Assembly (NCBI RefSeq): GCF_008725655.1
Contig: NZ_VYXP01000001.1
Coordinates: 124,001-188,000 of the forward strand
Reading direction: 5' to 3'
Source of the DNA: Marinihelvus fidelis
GTDB lineage: Bacteria; Pseudomonadota; Gammaproteobacteria; Xanthomonadales; SZUA-36
Length of the DNA: 64,000 bases
Shown: piece by piece, positions 25,372-34,229 of the stretch
How positions within the stretch are numbered: the stretch's first letter is position 1
Layout: every line of letters starts with the position of its first letter
Notes under the pieces: generated by a model
What the model saw: the letters and a program-made list of their open reading frames with translations, nothing else
What the model was told of the DNA's origin: nothing
The model's database searches: none
Position numbers and translations under genes: made by a program

Positions 25372-26656
25372 AGCGCAGGGTCGAAGCGACGTGCCGGCGG
25401 AGCGGCTCCGGGATGGATAACTCCTCCGCCAGCCCCGCCCAGCCCCGGAACGCCTCCACGGTGCGCTCCAGCACGATCTTTTCGCGGTTGCGCGGCAGGC
25501 CGGCGTATTCGGCCAGGTGCTTCAGGTCGGCAACATCGAAACCGGTGGTCTTGCCGTTGATGCTGAGCTGGTGGAAGCGGGTGAAGTCGCTGCCCTCGGC
25601 GTGGCACAGGTCGTAGGCGGGGGCGATGCGCCAGCGGCCGTCCGGGTTCATGATGAAACCGAAATTCTTGACGTGGTCGTCCTGGTTGCAGCCGACGATG
25701 TTGAACACGGCGCGGCGGTACTGTTCCTCGATGTCCTGCATCGGCATGTCCAGCTGCTTCATCGTCATGAACAGTTGCTCGTAGCTGTAATGGCCGCTCT
25801 CGTAGTAGTCGAAATGGGCCAGCGCGCCCAGTGACTGCACGAAGCGCTTCTTGCCGTCCTCGGTGCGGTCGAAGCGGCGGGTCATGAAGTGATGACGGCC
25901 GTTTTCTTCCAGCAACTGGCATTCGCTGATGTCGATGCCGCATTCGCGGGCGACCTGGTAGTAGCTGTATTCCAGCAGGCCGTAGCCGGCCGGGTCGGCG
26001 ACACCCCAGTCGCCACTGAACTTGACGCCGTCGAACTTGATCAGCCAGTGCTCGTAGCCGGCGGGCAGGTCGAGCTGGCCCGAGCGCACGTCATGGGTGT
26101 CCGGGTTGTAGGCGATGACGGCCTTGGCGCGGGCGCCGCCGGCGGAGGTGCCGACGCTGAGCAGCTCCAGCAGCGGCTCGTCGCCCAGGCCTTCGTCCAG
26201 GCGCACCTGCAGCGCATGGCGGCTGGCGAACGCCAGGCTGGCCAGCTCCACCAGCTGTTCCACCTGTAAGGATTGTGAAGAAGGACTGGCCACGGCGGAC
26301 GCCGGCTCGAACTCCAGCGCCCCCATCGCACGTTTGCCGGTGTAGCAGAGCCGGTCGACGGCGTTGAACTGCTCCGGCGTGCGGCCGTTTTTGGCCAGCC
26401 AGACGTTGATCAGCGCGTTGCCGTACTTGTCGGGCAGGGCGTCGGCCAGCAGGCCGGGCAGGCCGTGGAAGGTGCGTTTGTGCAGCTCACGGAACTGGTA
26501 AACCCGGCCCTTTTGCAGGGGCATCTGCAGCGGCGCCGGGTTGATGCCCAGTTCGACGAATGCCGGGTCCCATTCAAAGCGGCCGAAGGCCTCGCCCTCG
26601 TCCATCGAGGCGTAGCCCACGGTGCGGCCCCATAGCCTGACCTGCGCGGTGCTCAT
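25364..26656 (-). CDS. hipA: HipA-family serine/threonine kinase toxin
   Basis: 430 residues, typical HipA length. The kinase core shows the SVGTSAGGARAKAVIAY segment (Ser/Gly-rich ATP loop), HWLIKFDGV and the catalytic NQDDHVKNFGF block followed by WRIAPAYDL. The N-terminal HipA_N-like region begins VRLWGRTVGYASMDEG. HipA phosphorylates glutamyl-tRNA synthetase in E. coli, giving growth arrest and persistence; the target here may differ. The ATG overlaps the hipB stop (ATGA), an arrangement typical of the operon. Confidence 0.93.
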   Translation of the reverse strand: MSTAQVRLWGRTVGYASMDEGEAFGRFEWDPAFVELGINPAPLQMPLQKGRVYQFRELHKRTFHGLPGLLADALPDKYGNALINVWLAKNGRTPEQFNAVDRLCYTGKRAMGALEFEPASAVASPSSQSLQVEQLVELASLAFASRHALQVRLDEGLGDEPLLELLSVGTSAGGARAKAVIAYNPDTHDVRSGQLDLPAGYEHWLIKFDGVKFSGDWGVADPAGYGLLEYSYYQVARECGIDISECQLLEENGRHHFMTRRFDRTEDGKKRFVQSLGALAHFDYYESGHYSYEQLFMTMKQLDMPMQDIEEQYRRAVFNIVGCNQDDHVKNFGFIMNPDGRWRIAPAYDLCHAEGSDFTRFHQLSINGKTTGFDVADLKHLAEYAGLPRNREKIVLERTVEAFRGWAGLAEELSIPEPLRRHVASTLRFT

Positions 26657-26994
26657 GGCGCCTGGTCGCCCCAGGGGCCGGCGGTGTCATCGGCCGGCCT
26701 GCGCCGCGCGCGTGACCTGTTGCCGGCGGCTTTCGCATCGGCCATCGGCGAGCGGATCTCCTGGGCCAGCAACCCGTCCACTGCGTCAATCATGCCCAGT
26801 GTCCTGAGCAACTTGATCCAGCTGCCCATCTGGCCGTCACTGCCGCCCTCGATTCGCCGCAACGTGGCCACGCCGATGCCGGCGGCCTGGGCCAGGTCCG
26901 GCTGGGTCATGCCCTGGGCTTTGCGGGCTCGCGCCAGGCGGTGGCCGAGTTCTGCGAGCACGTTCTCGGTTGGAGTGAGGTTCTGTATTTTCAT
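26653..26994 (-). CDS. hipB: HipB-family HTH antitoxin
   Basis: 113 residues. The Xre-type helix-turn-helix is LGHRLARARKAQGMTQPDLAQ followed by AAGIGVATLRRIEGG. It should neutralise HipA and repress its own operon. The C-terminus (NRSRARRRPADDTAGPWGD) is longer and more basic than in E. coli HipB (88 residues). No Shine-Dalgarno is seen before the ATG, and an inverted repeat covers the start codon, so autoregulation and perhaps leaderless translation are suggested by sequence alone. Confidence 0.9.
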   Translation of the reverse strand: MKIQNLTPTENVLAELGHRLARARKAQGMTQPDLAQAAGIGVATLRRIEGGSDGQMGSWIKLLRTLGMIDAVDGLLAQEIRSPMADAKAAGNRSRARRRPADDTAGPWGDQAP

Positions 26995-27005
26995 ATCAAA
27001 TATGA
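26991..27005. promoter_or_regulatory. Inverted repeat TCATAT-N3-ATATGA over the hipB start, with a nearby promoter
   Basis: A perfect 6-3-6 palindrome (TCATATCAAATATGA) contains the hipB ATG at its left arm. On the minus strand a -35-like TTGCAA (27028-27023) and a -10-like CATATT (27004-26999) with 18-base spacing lie immediately upstream, so the repeat overlaps the -10. This is a plausible HipB autorepression operator. The consensus differs from the E. coli HipB site, and no binding data can be inferred. Confidence 0.55.
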
Positions 27006-27328
27006 TTTATATTGGCTTTGAATTGCAAAATAATATCATAAATGAGTTTAAATGTATTGATGGTGGAGTAAGAATAGAAATATCAAAAACGATTGTATTA
27101 CAGGTTTAAGTGAAGCAAACAATCGTTAATGATATCAAGATTGGTTTGGTGCGAGCGCCATTGTGGAACAGGGTAGGTGGTGCCAGTGGTCAACATCTGG
27201 CCAGGGACGGTGAACTCAGTGGGATAGGTGCGCTACTGGACCCCATACCACTGCCGAGTGCTGACGGTTAGACTGGGGCGGGCTGTACAACAACAAGAAT
27301 CGGCGAGCGGATAGCAAGGATGTAGCTC
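26995..27328. other. 334-base intergenic region, AT-rich on the hipB side
   Basis: The first 120 bases are much richer in A/T than the surrounding genes and carry the hipB promoter/operator; the remainder is ordinary in composition. No open frame with a family match and no RNA gene are visible. An AT-rich patch next to a toxin-antitoxin operon is a common sign of horizontal arrival, though the hipBA codons themselves look like their neighbours. Confidence 0.6.
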
Positions 27329-30055
27329 ATGGCCAGATCACGGCATGTTCTGATGAAAGGGTGGCTGGCTGGCCTGACGTTATTCGCCTGGGCCGGCATC
27401 CAGGCAGGGGTAGTACACGCGCAGGAGAGTGAGGTCGCTTTCGGCCCCGAACCCGGCTGGGTGGTGGATGTGCCGCCGCCCATGGAGGCCCGGGCCGCGG
27501 AAGACGAGCTTTCCGGTGGCATGCATTACCTGCTGGTGGACTGGCAGACACAGGAGACCGCGAATGAGCGCGAGTCCTGGTCACACTACGCCGTCAAGGT
27601 GCTGGACCGGGCCGGGCTGGAGAACGCCTCCTCGTTTACGGTCGAATTCGACCCCCGCTACCAGGCCGCCACCATTCACACGGCGCGCCTGCTGCGTGAT
27701 GGCCAGGTCATCGACCAAGCTGATCAGGGGCGGGTCAGTGTGTTCCAGCGTGAATCCGACATGGAGCGCCACCTGCTGGATGGTCGCCTGACGGCGCAGT
27801 TGATCTTCGATGACGTGCGCGTCGGCGATGTCGTTGAATGGAGTTATACCGTCAGTGGAAAGAACCCCGCGTTGCGTGGCCATATCGGGTTGTGGCGGCA
27901 ACTGGAGTGGTCACAGCCGGTCGGGCGGCGCCATGTGCGGGTCCGGGTGCCGGCAGGGCAGTCGTTCAATACGCAGGCGTTGGTGACGGACCAGCAACCT
28001 GTCGTGGTCGACGAAGACGGTTGGCAGGCGTTCGTCTGGGATGCGGACAACCTGCCCGGCCGGATGAAGCCGGACGATGCACCCGCCTGGTACCAGTTCT
28101 ACCCGGCCTTCGAGCTGAGCAGTTTCAATAGCTGGTCCGAGCTCCAGCAATGGGGCATCGATATCTATTCGCCCCGCACGGAAGTGACGCCCGCTATCGA
28201 GGCACAGGCCCGGGAGATCCGGGCAGTGGCCGGTGACGACCCGTCGGCGCTGGCCATGGCGGCGTTGCATTTCGTACAGGAAGAAATTCGCTACCTGGGT
28301 TTCCAGATGGGCGAGTCCGGCTACATCCCCGCCGAGCCCGACGAAACGTTGTCGCGCCGGTACGGTGACTGCAAGGGCAAGACCGCGCTGCTGATCAGCC
28401 TGTTGCAGGCGCTGGGCCTGCCCTCGGCGCCGGCGCTTGCGCATACCGAGGAAGGCAAGACACTCAACCGGAACCTGCCGTCTCCGCTGATGTTCAACCA
28501 CGTGATCGTGCTGATGGACCTGGGCGGCCAACGTTATTTCCTTGACCCGACACTGACTGACCAGGCAACCCGGCTGGATGCCGTTGTGCAGCCGGCGTAC
28601 GGCTGGGTGTTGCCTTTGGCCAGGGGCTATGGCGACGGCCTGCTCGACACCACGGACCACCATGACGGCGGCATGATCAGTATCCTGGAGCGCGTGTCGC
28701 AGCAGGGCGAGTTTGGCGCAGACCTGGTCATCGAGACCACCTACACCGGTGCCGAAGCGGACCGGGCCAGGGGTAGCATGTCCACGAAGAGCCTGCGCGC
28801 GGTCACCGACCAGTACACCGACTTCATGGGCAAGTACTACGAAGGCCTGGTGTCGACGGAAACCGTCAGGTTTGAGGACGACCGGGATCGCAACGAGCTG
28901 GTGGCTTACGAGTCGTATAGCGTGTCGGATTTCTGGTTGTCAGAAGATCGTACGCCCGGTTCAGCTGCCGATGCCGCGCTGTACGGCTGGCAGTTGCGAT
29001 CCACGCTCACGGCCGTGGACACCGCACCGCGCACGGCCCCGGTGGCGCGGGAGTATCCGGCGCGTATTCAGCACGTGGTTGAACTTGACCTGGCCGACGG
29101 CTGGGCATTGCCGGAAGAGTCCAACACGGTCGAGGATGCCCAGTTCTCGATGACACGGGCGGTCAGCTACGTCCCTGGCCGTTTCAGGGTCGAGTACCAC
29201 TACCAGGCCCTGGATGACCATGTGCCCGCTGACGCCCGGGATGAGCACGGCCGGCACATCGATGATGCCTGGGACCTGAGTGCCTACCACATTGAGCGTT
29301 ATGCACAGGGCGCCGGCGGCGGCGAAGAAGACACCGCCGGCGCGTCACCATGGTTCTGGGTCGGCTCTGTCGTGGTTGCTTTTGCCACCCTGCTGCTGGC
29401 CTGGTTGGTCCGGCTGCTTGGTGTGCGGCACTGGTTGCTGGAGCTGATGTTCCAGCCGTACCGGCAATATGCGTCGCTACCGGTGCCCTATGCGGCAGGC
29501 ATGCTGGTGGCGATGTTCGTGGGCATGGTGTCGATGACGGCCAACCTGATAGAGACCGGGTTGGAAGGCCAGCTCCCGATGGTCGGCCTTTTGGCGGTCA
29601 TCCTGCTCGCGGGTGTGCTCACGGGCCTGCTCAACATCTTTATTGGTGGTACGGCGTGGGCGCTGGCGGCGCGCCTGGTGGACGGCAAGGGAAAAATCCT
29701 GCCGACGGTATGGGCCTGCGCATGGGGCCAGTTGCCCAATGCACTGTTCATGCCCATGACGCTGTTGACCGTCGCCGTGCTGGGCGATGCCCTGTTCAAC
29801 CCTGACCTGCTGGTGGCCGATACCTACCTGCTCAAGCCGATCCTGATGGCCGGTTGGGGGATGGGCTTGATCGTGAGTGCGGTGTGGTCGCTGATCAACT
29901 GCATCTCCACGGTGGCCGTCGTCCAGCAGATCAGCCGCGGCCGGTCGTTCGGCGCGATGTTGATTTCCGTCTGCGGGATGCTCGCCATCGTGTTCAGCCT
30001 GGTGTTGCTCGTGCTCATCTTTATGCTCGCGATGGGGCTGGTGGACGGCTTGTGA
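27329..30055 (+). CDS. DUF3857-transglutaminase protein with Yip1-like membrane domain
   Basis: 908 residues; a GGAT motif precedes the ATG, and Met9 is an alternative start. After a signal peptide (MKGWLAGLTLFAWAGIQAGVVHAQ) comes a DUF3857 domain (about 70-240), then a transglutaminase-like core with the catalytic Cys in YGDCKGKTALLISLLQALGL, His in FNHVIVLMDLGG and Asp in RYFLDPTL. A linker then leads to a C-terminal membrane region (about 670-908; FATLLLAWLVRLLG, PYAAGMLVAMFVGMV, VIVSAVWSLI-like segments) that resembles the YIP1 family. DUF3857-transglutaminase proteins are common in Bacteroidetes and gammaproteobacteria, but their role is unclear; the added Yip1-like tail would anchor the enzyme in the inner membrane. 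Confidence 0.85.
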   Translation: MARSRHVLMKGWLAGLTLFAWAGIQAGVVHAQESEVAFGPEPGWVVDVPPPMEARAAEDELSGGMHYLLVDWQTQETANERESWSHYAVKVLDRAGLENASSFTVEFDPRYQAATIHTARLLRDGQVIDQADQGRVSVFQRESDMERHLLDGRLTAQLIFDDVRVGDVVEWSYTVSGKNPALRGHIGLWRQLEWSQPVGRRHVRVRVPAGQSFNTQALVTDQQPVVVDEDGWQAFVWDADNLPGRMKPDDAPAWYQFYPAFELSSFNSWSELQQWGIDIYSPRTEVTPAIEAQAREIRAVAGDDPSALAMAALHFVQEEIRYLGFQMGESGYIPAEPDETLSRRYGDCKGKTALLISLLQALGLPSAPALAHTEEGKTLNRNLPSPLMFNHVIVLMDLGGQRYFLDPTLTDQATRLDAVVQPAYGWVLPLARGYGDGLLDTTDHHDGGMISILERVSQQGEFGADLVIETTYTGAEADRARGSMSTKSLRAVTDQYTDFMGKYYEGLVSTETVRFEDDRDRNELVAYESYSVSDFWLSEDRTPGSAADAALYGWQLRSTLTAVDTAPRTAPVAREYPARIQHVVELDLADGWALPEESNTVEDAQFSMTRAVSYVPGRFRVEYHYQALDDHVPADARDEHGRHIDDAWDLSAYHIERYAQGAGGGEEDTAGASPWFWVGSVVVAFATLLLAWLVRLLGVRHWLLELMFQPYRQYASLPVPYAAGMLVAMFVGMVSMTANLIETGLEGQLPMVGLLAVILLAGVLTGLLNIFIGGTAWALAARLVDGKGKILPTVWACAWGQLPNALFMPMTLLTVAVLGDALFNPDLLVADTYLLKPILMAGWGMGLIVSAVWSLINCISTVAVVQQISRGRSFGAMLISVCGMLAIVFSLVLLVLIFMLAMGLVDGL

Positions 30056-30067
30056 TGATCCCGCCGG

Positions 30068-31615
30068 TCAATCCCCGAATTGCGCCTTCATGACCGGGCT
30101 GTTCATGATCTGCCAGGTGAACTTGGGCCACATGGTCCAGCTGCCGGCTGCGTCCTCGACGCCGGCCAGCAGTTGGTCCAGCCGTTCGCGGGAGTAGGGC
30201 GCGCCGGCCAGTACCACGGTATCGATGGCGCGGATGGCCTGGATGTCTTCCAGCGGGTTCTCCCGCAGCAGCACCAGGTCGGCGCGGGCGCCGGGGGTGA
30301 TCTCGCCGGCGCTGCCTTCCAGGCCCAGGAACCGGGCAGGCTCCAGCGTGGCCGCGCGCAGTGCGTCCAGGGGTGACAGGCCGGCCTGCACCAGGTGGGC
30401 CAGTTCGTCGTGCATGGACAGGCCGGGGAATACAAAACTGTCGGGTGCGTCTGTGCCGGCCAGCACGGTAACGCCGGCACGGTGCGCGGCGCCCGTCTGC
30501 GCCAGGCCGAACTCGTAGAAGGCGCGGAAGTTGTTATCGCCATCCGCGTTGCCGCGGCGGAGCATGTTGTCAGCATCGCCATTCCACAGCAGTCTCAGCG
30601 GGCCCGGGATGTAGGCCAGGCGCGGGTCGTTGCGGTATTGCGAATCGCCGGCGAAGGCATCCATCTTGCGGGTGGTGTGCGTGGGCACGAAGGCGGTGCC
30701 GGCCTGCCGCATCCGCTGGTGCAGGTTGGCGCAGCGCTGCTCATCATGCTCGGCCATCATGCGGTCGCGGAGCGCGTTGGTGTAGGTGGCACGGAAGTCG
30801 TCGGTATTGCGCAGCTCGTCGATGCCCGGGTAGCAGGACCAGGCGAACAACAGGGCGTGCTCGATGCTGCGCTGGCCCGCGGCGACGACATCGACGGCCG
30901 GCACGGCGAGCGGGTGGTGGCCGGCCAGGTACAAGCCGTTCTGCGCGGCTGACTCGGCCAGGGCCAGGTAGGCCTCTCGCGACAGGCGGTTATAGGGCTT
31001 CAGGAAGTCGACACCGCGCGCGGCATCGTGGGCCACGCGCTGCCGGGCACCGTCGGCATCCGGTGCGCCCAGCGCGCGGTCGTAGCCCTTTGGCACTTCG
31101 CCGCCCCCGTTAATCGCCAGGCTGGTGACCTGGTCGTAGCGGGGGCCGACCAGCTCGCCCGCGCCCACCGCGCGGTGCCAGTCGCGCTTCTGCGGCGCGC
31201 AGGCCGCCCAGCCATCGTCGTCACCCAGGCAGCCGCCCATGTCACGTACTGCCGTGACTCCGGCGGCGATGAACAGCGGGTGCGTGAGGACCGGGGACAT
31301 CTCCATCGAGTGCACATGCATGTCGAACAGGCCAGGCACCAGGTAGCCGCCCTGGCCGTCGATGACCGTGGCGCCGGTGGCGGGCAGGCCAGGGCCCACC
31401 GCTGTGATCTGCCCGCCCTCAATCAACACGTCGTACCCGGCCAGCAGCTGGCCACGGCGCACGTCGACCACGATTGCGCCGGTGATGACCAGCCGGTCGG
31501 GCCGGGCTTCCGGTACGGGTGGGTCAATCGGCCACCACGCGCCCACGGCGAGTACCAGCAGCAGTAAGGCCACGATGGTGGTGACGACTTTCAGCGTGAA
31601 CTTCAGAAATGGCAT
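30068..31615 (-). CDS. Membrane-anchored metal-dependent amidohydrolase
   Basis: 515 residues from ATG 31615; a GTG four codons upstream is less likely. An N-terminal membrane anchor (LKFTLKVVTTIVALLLLVLAVGA) precedes the amidohydrolase fold: strand VITGAIVVDVRRGQLLAGYDV, metal motif GLFDMHVHSME (HxH), later histidines in LAGHHPLAV and SIEHALLFAW, and the Asp in VLAGTDAPDSF. The C-terminal GEITPGARADLVLLRENP is the family's closing strand. It would hydrolyse an amide, imide or similar substrate at the periplasmic face; the substrate is not readable. Convergent with the transglutaminase gene. Confidence 0.87.
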   Translation of the reverse strand: MPFLKFTLKVVTTIVALLLLVLAVGAWWPIDPPVPEARPDRLVITGAIVVDVRRGQLLAGYDVLIEGGQITAVGPGLPATGATVIDGQGGYLVPGLFDMHVHSMEMSPVLTHPLFIAAGVTAVRDMGGCLGDDDGWAACAPQKRDWHRAVGAGELVGPRYDQVTSLAINGGGEVPKGYDRALGAPDADGARQRVAHDAARGVDFLKPYNRLSREAYLALAESAAQNGLYLAGHHPLAVPAVDVVAAGQRSIEHALLFAWSCYPGIDELRNTDDFRATYTNALRDRMMAEHDEQRCANLHQRMRQAGTAFVPTHTTRKMDAFAGDSQYRNDPRLAYIPGPLRLLWNGDADNMLRRGNADGDNNFRAFYEFGLAQTGAAHRAGVTVLAGTDAPDSFVFPGLSMHDELAHLVQAGLSPLDALRAATLEPARFLGLEGSAGEITPGARADLVLLRENPLEDIQAIRAIDTVVLAGAPYSRERLDQLLAGVEDAAGSWTMWPKFTWQIMNSPVMKAQFGD

Positions 31616-31714
31616 GGGTGGGCCCACGGTTACCGGTGAATGCGCAGGTTAGCAGTGACGACCGCGGCCGCCCCGTGCCGATGGTGTGGGGTGAAGGTGC
31701 AATTGTTACTTGAG

Positions 31715-31733
31715 AATGATAATAATTATCATT
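31715..31733 (+). promoter_or_regulatory. Fur box, perfect 9-1-9 palindrome
   Basis: AATGATAATAATTATCATT reads the same on both strands apart from the central base and closely matches the Fur consensus GATAATGATAATCATTATC. It lies 59 bases upstream of the TonB-dependent receptor start at 31792, so iron-dependent repression of that gene is predicted. Confidence 0.92.
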
Positions 31734-31791
31734 ACTATTCACGGCTTCTTCGTGCCGGGTTTTCCGGCCAGCACAACTTGAGGAGCAATTG

Positions 31792-34188
31792 ATGAGGGAT
31801 TTCACGGCCGTACCCGGCTACGGCAGCCTGGCGGCGGCAATCACCATGGCCCTGTTTTCACAGGTGGCCCTGGCGGAAGACACCGATACGGAAGAGGAGC
31901 GGGAGCGCGTGCTCGAGGAGATCGTCGTAACGGCGACGGGTTTCGAGCAGAAGATTACCGATGCGCCGGCCAGCATTTCCGTGATCAGCCAGGAAGAGAT
32001 CCTGGCACGCCCTCATCGCAACCTGCTGGACATGCTGAAGTACCAGGAAGGTATCGACATTGGCACCACCCGTGACAAGACCGGGCAGGGCAGTGTCAGC
32101 ATGCGTGGCCTGACCGGCGAGTACACGCTGCTGCTGATTGACGGCAAGCGCCAGAACAACCACGGCGACATCTACCCCAACAACTTTGGCGGCAATGCCT
32201 TTGGACACCTGCCGCCCACCGAGGCGATCGAGCGCATCGAGATCATGCGCGGCCCGGCGTCCACGCTCTACGGCGCCGACGCCATGGGTGGTGTGGTCAA
32301 CGTGATCACCAAGAAGTCCGCACCGCGCTGGTACGGCACGGTGAACCTGGGCGGCACGATCCAGGAAGACGACCAGTTTGGTAACGACTGGCAGGGCGAG
32401 TTTTTCGTCAACGGCCCCCTGGTGGCCGACAAGCTGTCGGTCGCCCTGCGTGGCAGTTACTACGAGAGCGACGCCTCGTCGCCGCAGTTTGAGCCGGCGG
32501 TGGACCCCAATGGCACCACGCATGTGCGGTCGATCGGTTTTGGTGGCGGTGGCCGTACGGTGGACAGCGAGGTCGAGGAATACGGCGCGACGCTGACCTG
32601 GGTGGTGGCGCAGAACCAGACCCTGCGGTTTGACTACGATACATCCAACCAGGTCTATGACAACACGCCGGTCATCGACCCCGATAGTGGCACGATTACC
32701 TACCCGCTGGGCACCAAGGACAACATCGAGGCGCTCTGGCAGGACAGCCGCGGGCGCGTCAACCCGCGCGCGGGTTACGCGGCCGACCAGGAGTTCAGCC
32801 GCGACTGGTGGTCCATCGTTCATGACGCCACCTGGGGTTTTGGTACCAGCTACCTGGCGCTGTCCTACGTGGACACGGCCAACGAAGGCCGTACGCTGCC
32901 GCTGACGGTGGCCGAGCGCCTGCACCTGCAGGACATGTACGACGGCGTCGGCGATTACGCCGGCATGCCGGAAGAAGAACGCAAGGCGCTGGCGGAAGAG
33001 ACCTTCCTGCCCCGTCCAGCGCGACCGCTCAACAGCAGCCAGTACACGCTGGATGCGCGTGTTGATATTCCGTTCCAGGCCGCCGGCGAGCACGTCATGG
33101 TGATTGGTGGCCAGGTCATCGACGGTGAACTGGAAGACGGCGTATTTGGCATGGAAACCGGTGAGCCGGGCGGTACACAGGACCAGGAAATGTGGTCGCT
33201 GTTCATCGAGGACAGCTGGACCGTGACCTCGCCGCTGACCATCACCGGCGGTGTGCGCTACGACAGCCACGACGTGTTCGGCAGCCAGGTGTCTCCACGC
33301 CTGTACGCGGTTTACGCGTTGAACGAGTTCTGGACCGTGAAGGGCGGCGTCAGCACCGGCTACAAGACCCCGCAGACCACCGACCTGTACGACGGCATCA
33401 CCGGTTTCGGTGGCCAGGGCACCTCGCCGTTTGCCGGCAACCCGGACCTGGAGCCGGAAACCAGCGTCAACAGCGAAGTGGCGGTCTACTGGACCAGCCC
33501 GCAGGGCCACAACTTCAACGTCACCTATTTCCGCACCGACTTCGACGGCAAGATCGCCAACGGCGACACCATCTACAGCTGTGAAGTGACCGGCGGTGTG
33601 CGGCCCTGCGTCAACCTGGGCGCCTATGATGAGCTGGGTTACTCGACCTACAGCCAGAAGATCAACATCGACAAGGTGGAGATCCAGGGCATCGAGGTGG
33701 CCGGCCTGTACGCGATCAGCGACGACTGGACGCTGCGCGGCAACTACACCTGGACCGACAGCGAGCAGAAGAGTGGTCCGGAGGCTGGCCAGCCGCTGAC
33801 CAACACGGCCGAGCACATGGCCAACGCCAGCCTGGACTGGCAGGTGACCGCGCCGTTCTCCATGACCCTGCAGGCCGAGCTGCGTTCCGACCGCTACCGG
33901 GGCTGGGACAACACGCTGGACCGCCCGCAGTACTACGAGAGCTACAACCTGTGGCACCTGGCGGCGAACTACGTGATTTCCGATAACATCACGATTTTCG
34001 GTCGCATCAACAACCTGCTGGACAATGACTTCACCAGCTACCAGACCGACTTCATCGATCTTGATGGTGACGGCATCTACACCCTGGCGACCGGGCGTGG
34101 GGCAGTGAGCGAAGTGATCTTCACCGACGACTTCAACGTCAAGGATGCGCGCCGGAATTACTGGCTGAGCGTGCAGTTCTCGTTCTGA
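31792..34188 (+). CDS. TonB-dependent outer-membrane receptor (FepA/CirA-type)
   Basis: 798 residues. An AGGAG motif precedes ATG 31792 (a TTG one codon earlier gives an alternative). Signal peptide ends near VALA; a TonB-box-like VLEEIVVTATG begins the mature chain. The plug domain includes SISVISQEEI, SMRGLTGEYTLLLIDGKRQ and IERIEIMRGPASTLYGADAMGG, and the barrel ends with aromatic WLSVQFSF, as required for BamA recognition. It should import a ferric chelate or haem-like ligand with TonB-ExbBD energy. A near-perfect Fur box lies upstream. Convergent with the flavodoxin-reductase operon. Confidence 0.95.
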   Translation: MRDFTAVPGYGSLAAAITMALFSQVALAEDTDTEEERERVLEEIVVTATGFEQKITDAPASISVISQEEILARPHRNLLDMLKYQEGIDIGTTRDKTGQGSVSMRGLTGEYTLLLIDGKRQNNHGDIYPNNFGGNAFGHLPPTEAIERIEIMRGPASTLYGADAMGGVVNVITKKSAPRWYGTVNLGGTIQEDDQFGNDWQGEFFVNGPLVADKLSVALRGSYYESDASSPQFEPAVDPNGTTHVRSIGFGGGGRTVDSEVEEYGATLTWVVAQNQTLRFDYDTSNQVYDNTPVIDPDSGTITYPLGTKDNIEALWQDSRGRVNPRAGYAADQEFSRDWWSIVHDATWGFGTSYLALSYVDTANEGRTLPLTVAERLHLQDMYDGVGDYAGMPEEERKALAEETFLPRPARPLNSSQYTLDARVDIPFQAAGEHVMVIGGQVIDGELEDGVFGMETGEPGGTQDQEMWSLFIEDSWTVTSPLTITGGVRYDSHDVFGSQVSPRLYAVYALNEFWTVKGGVSTGYKTPQTTDLYDGITGFGGQGTSPFAGNPDLEPETSVNSEVAVYWTSPQGHNFNVTYFRTDFDGKIANGDTIYSCEVTGGVRPCVNLGAYDELGYSTYSQKINIDKVEIQGIEVAGLYAISDDWTLRGNYTWTDSEQKSGPEAGQPLTNTAEHMANASLDWQVTAPFSMTLQAELRSDRYRGWDNTLDRPQYYESYNLWHLAANYVISDNITIFGRINNLLDNDFTSYQTDFIDLDGDGIYTLATGRGAVSEVIFTDDFNVKDARRNYWLSVQFSF

Positions 34189-34204
34189 CGGACTGGTTCT
34201 GAAG

Positions 34205-34220
34205 GGCCGGGCCGCCGGCC
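34205..34220. terminator. Small hairpin between convergent genes
   Basis: GGCCGG-GCCG-CCGGCC forms a strong 6-base stem between the receptor stop and the end of the flavodoxin-reductase gene. No U-tract follows, so it is at best part of a bidirectional terminator. Confidence 0.35.
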
Positions 34221-34229
34221 GTTGCCGCG

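Noticed and set aside
31858-33957. 699-codon minus-strand frame within the first TonB receptor
   Set aside because: Antisense shadow of the receptor, lacking any recognisable domain.
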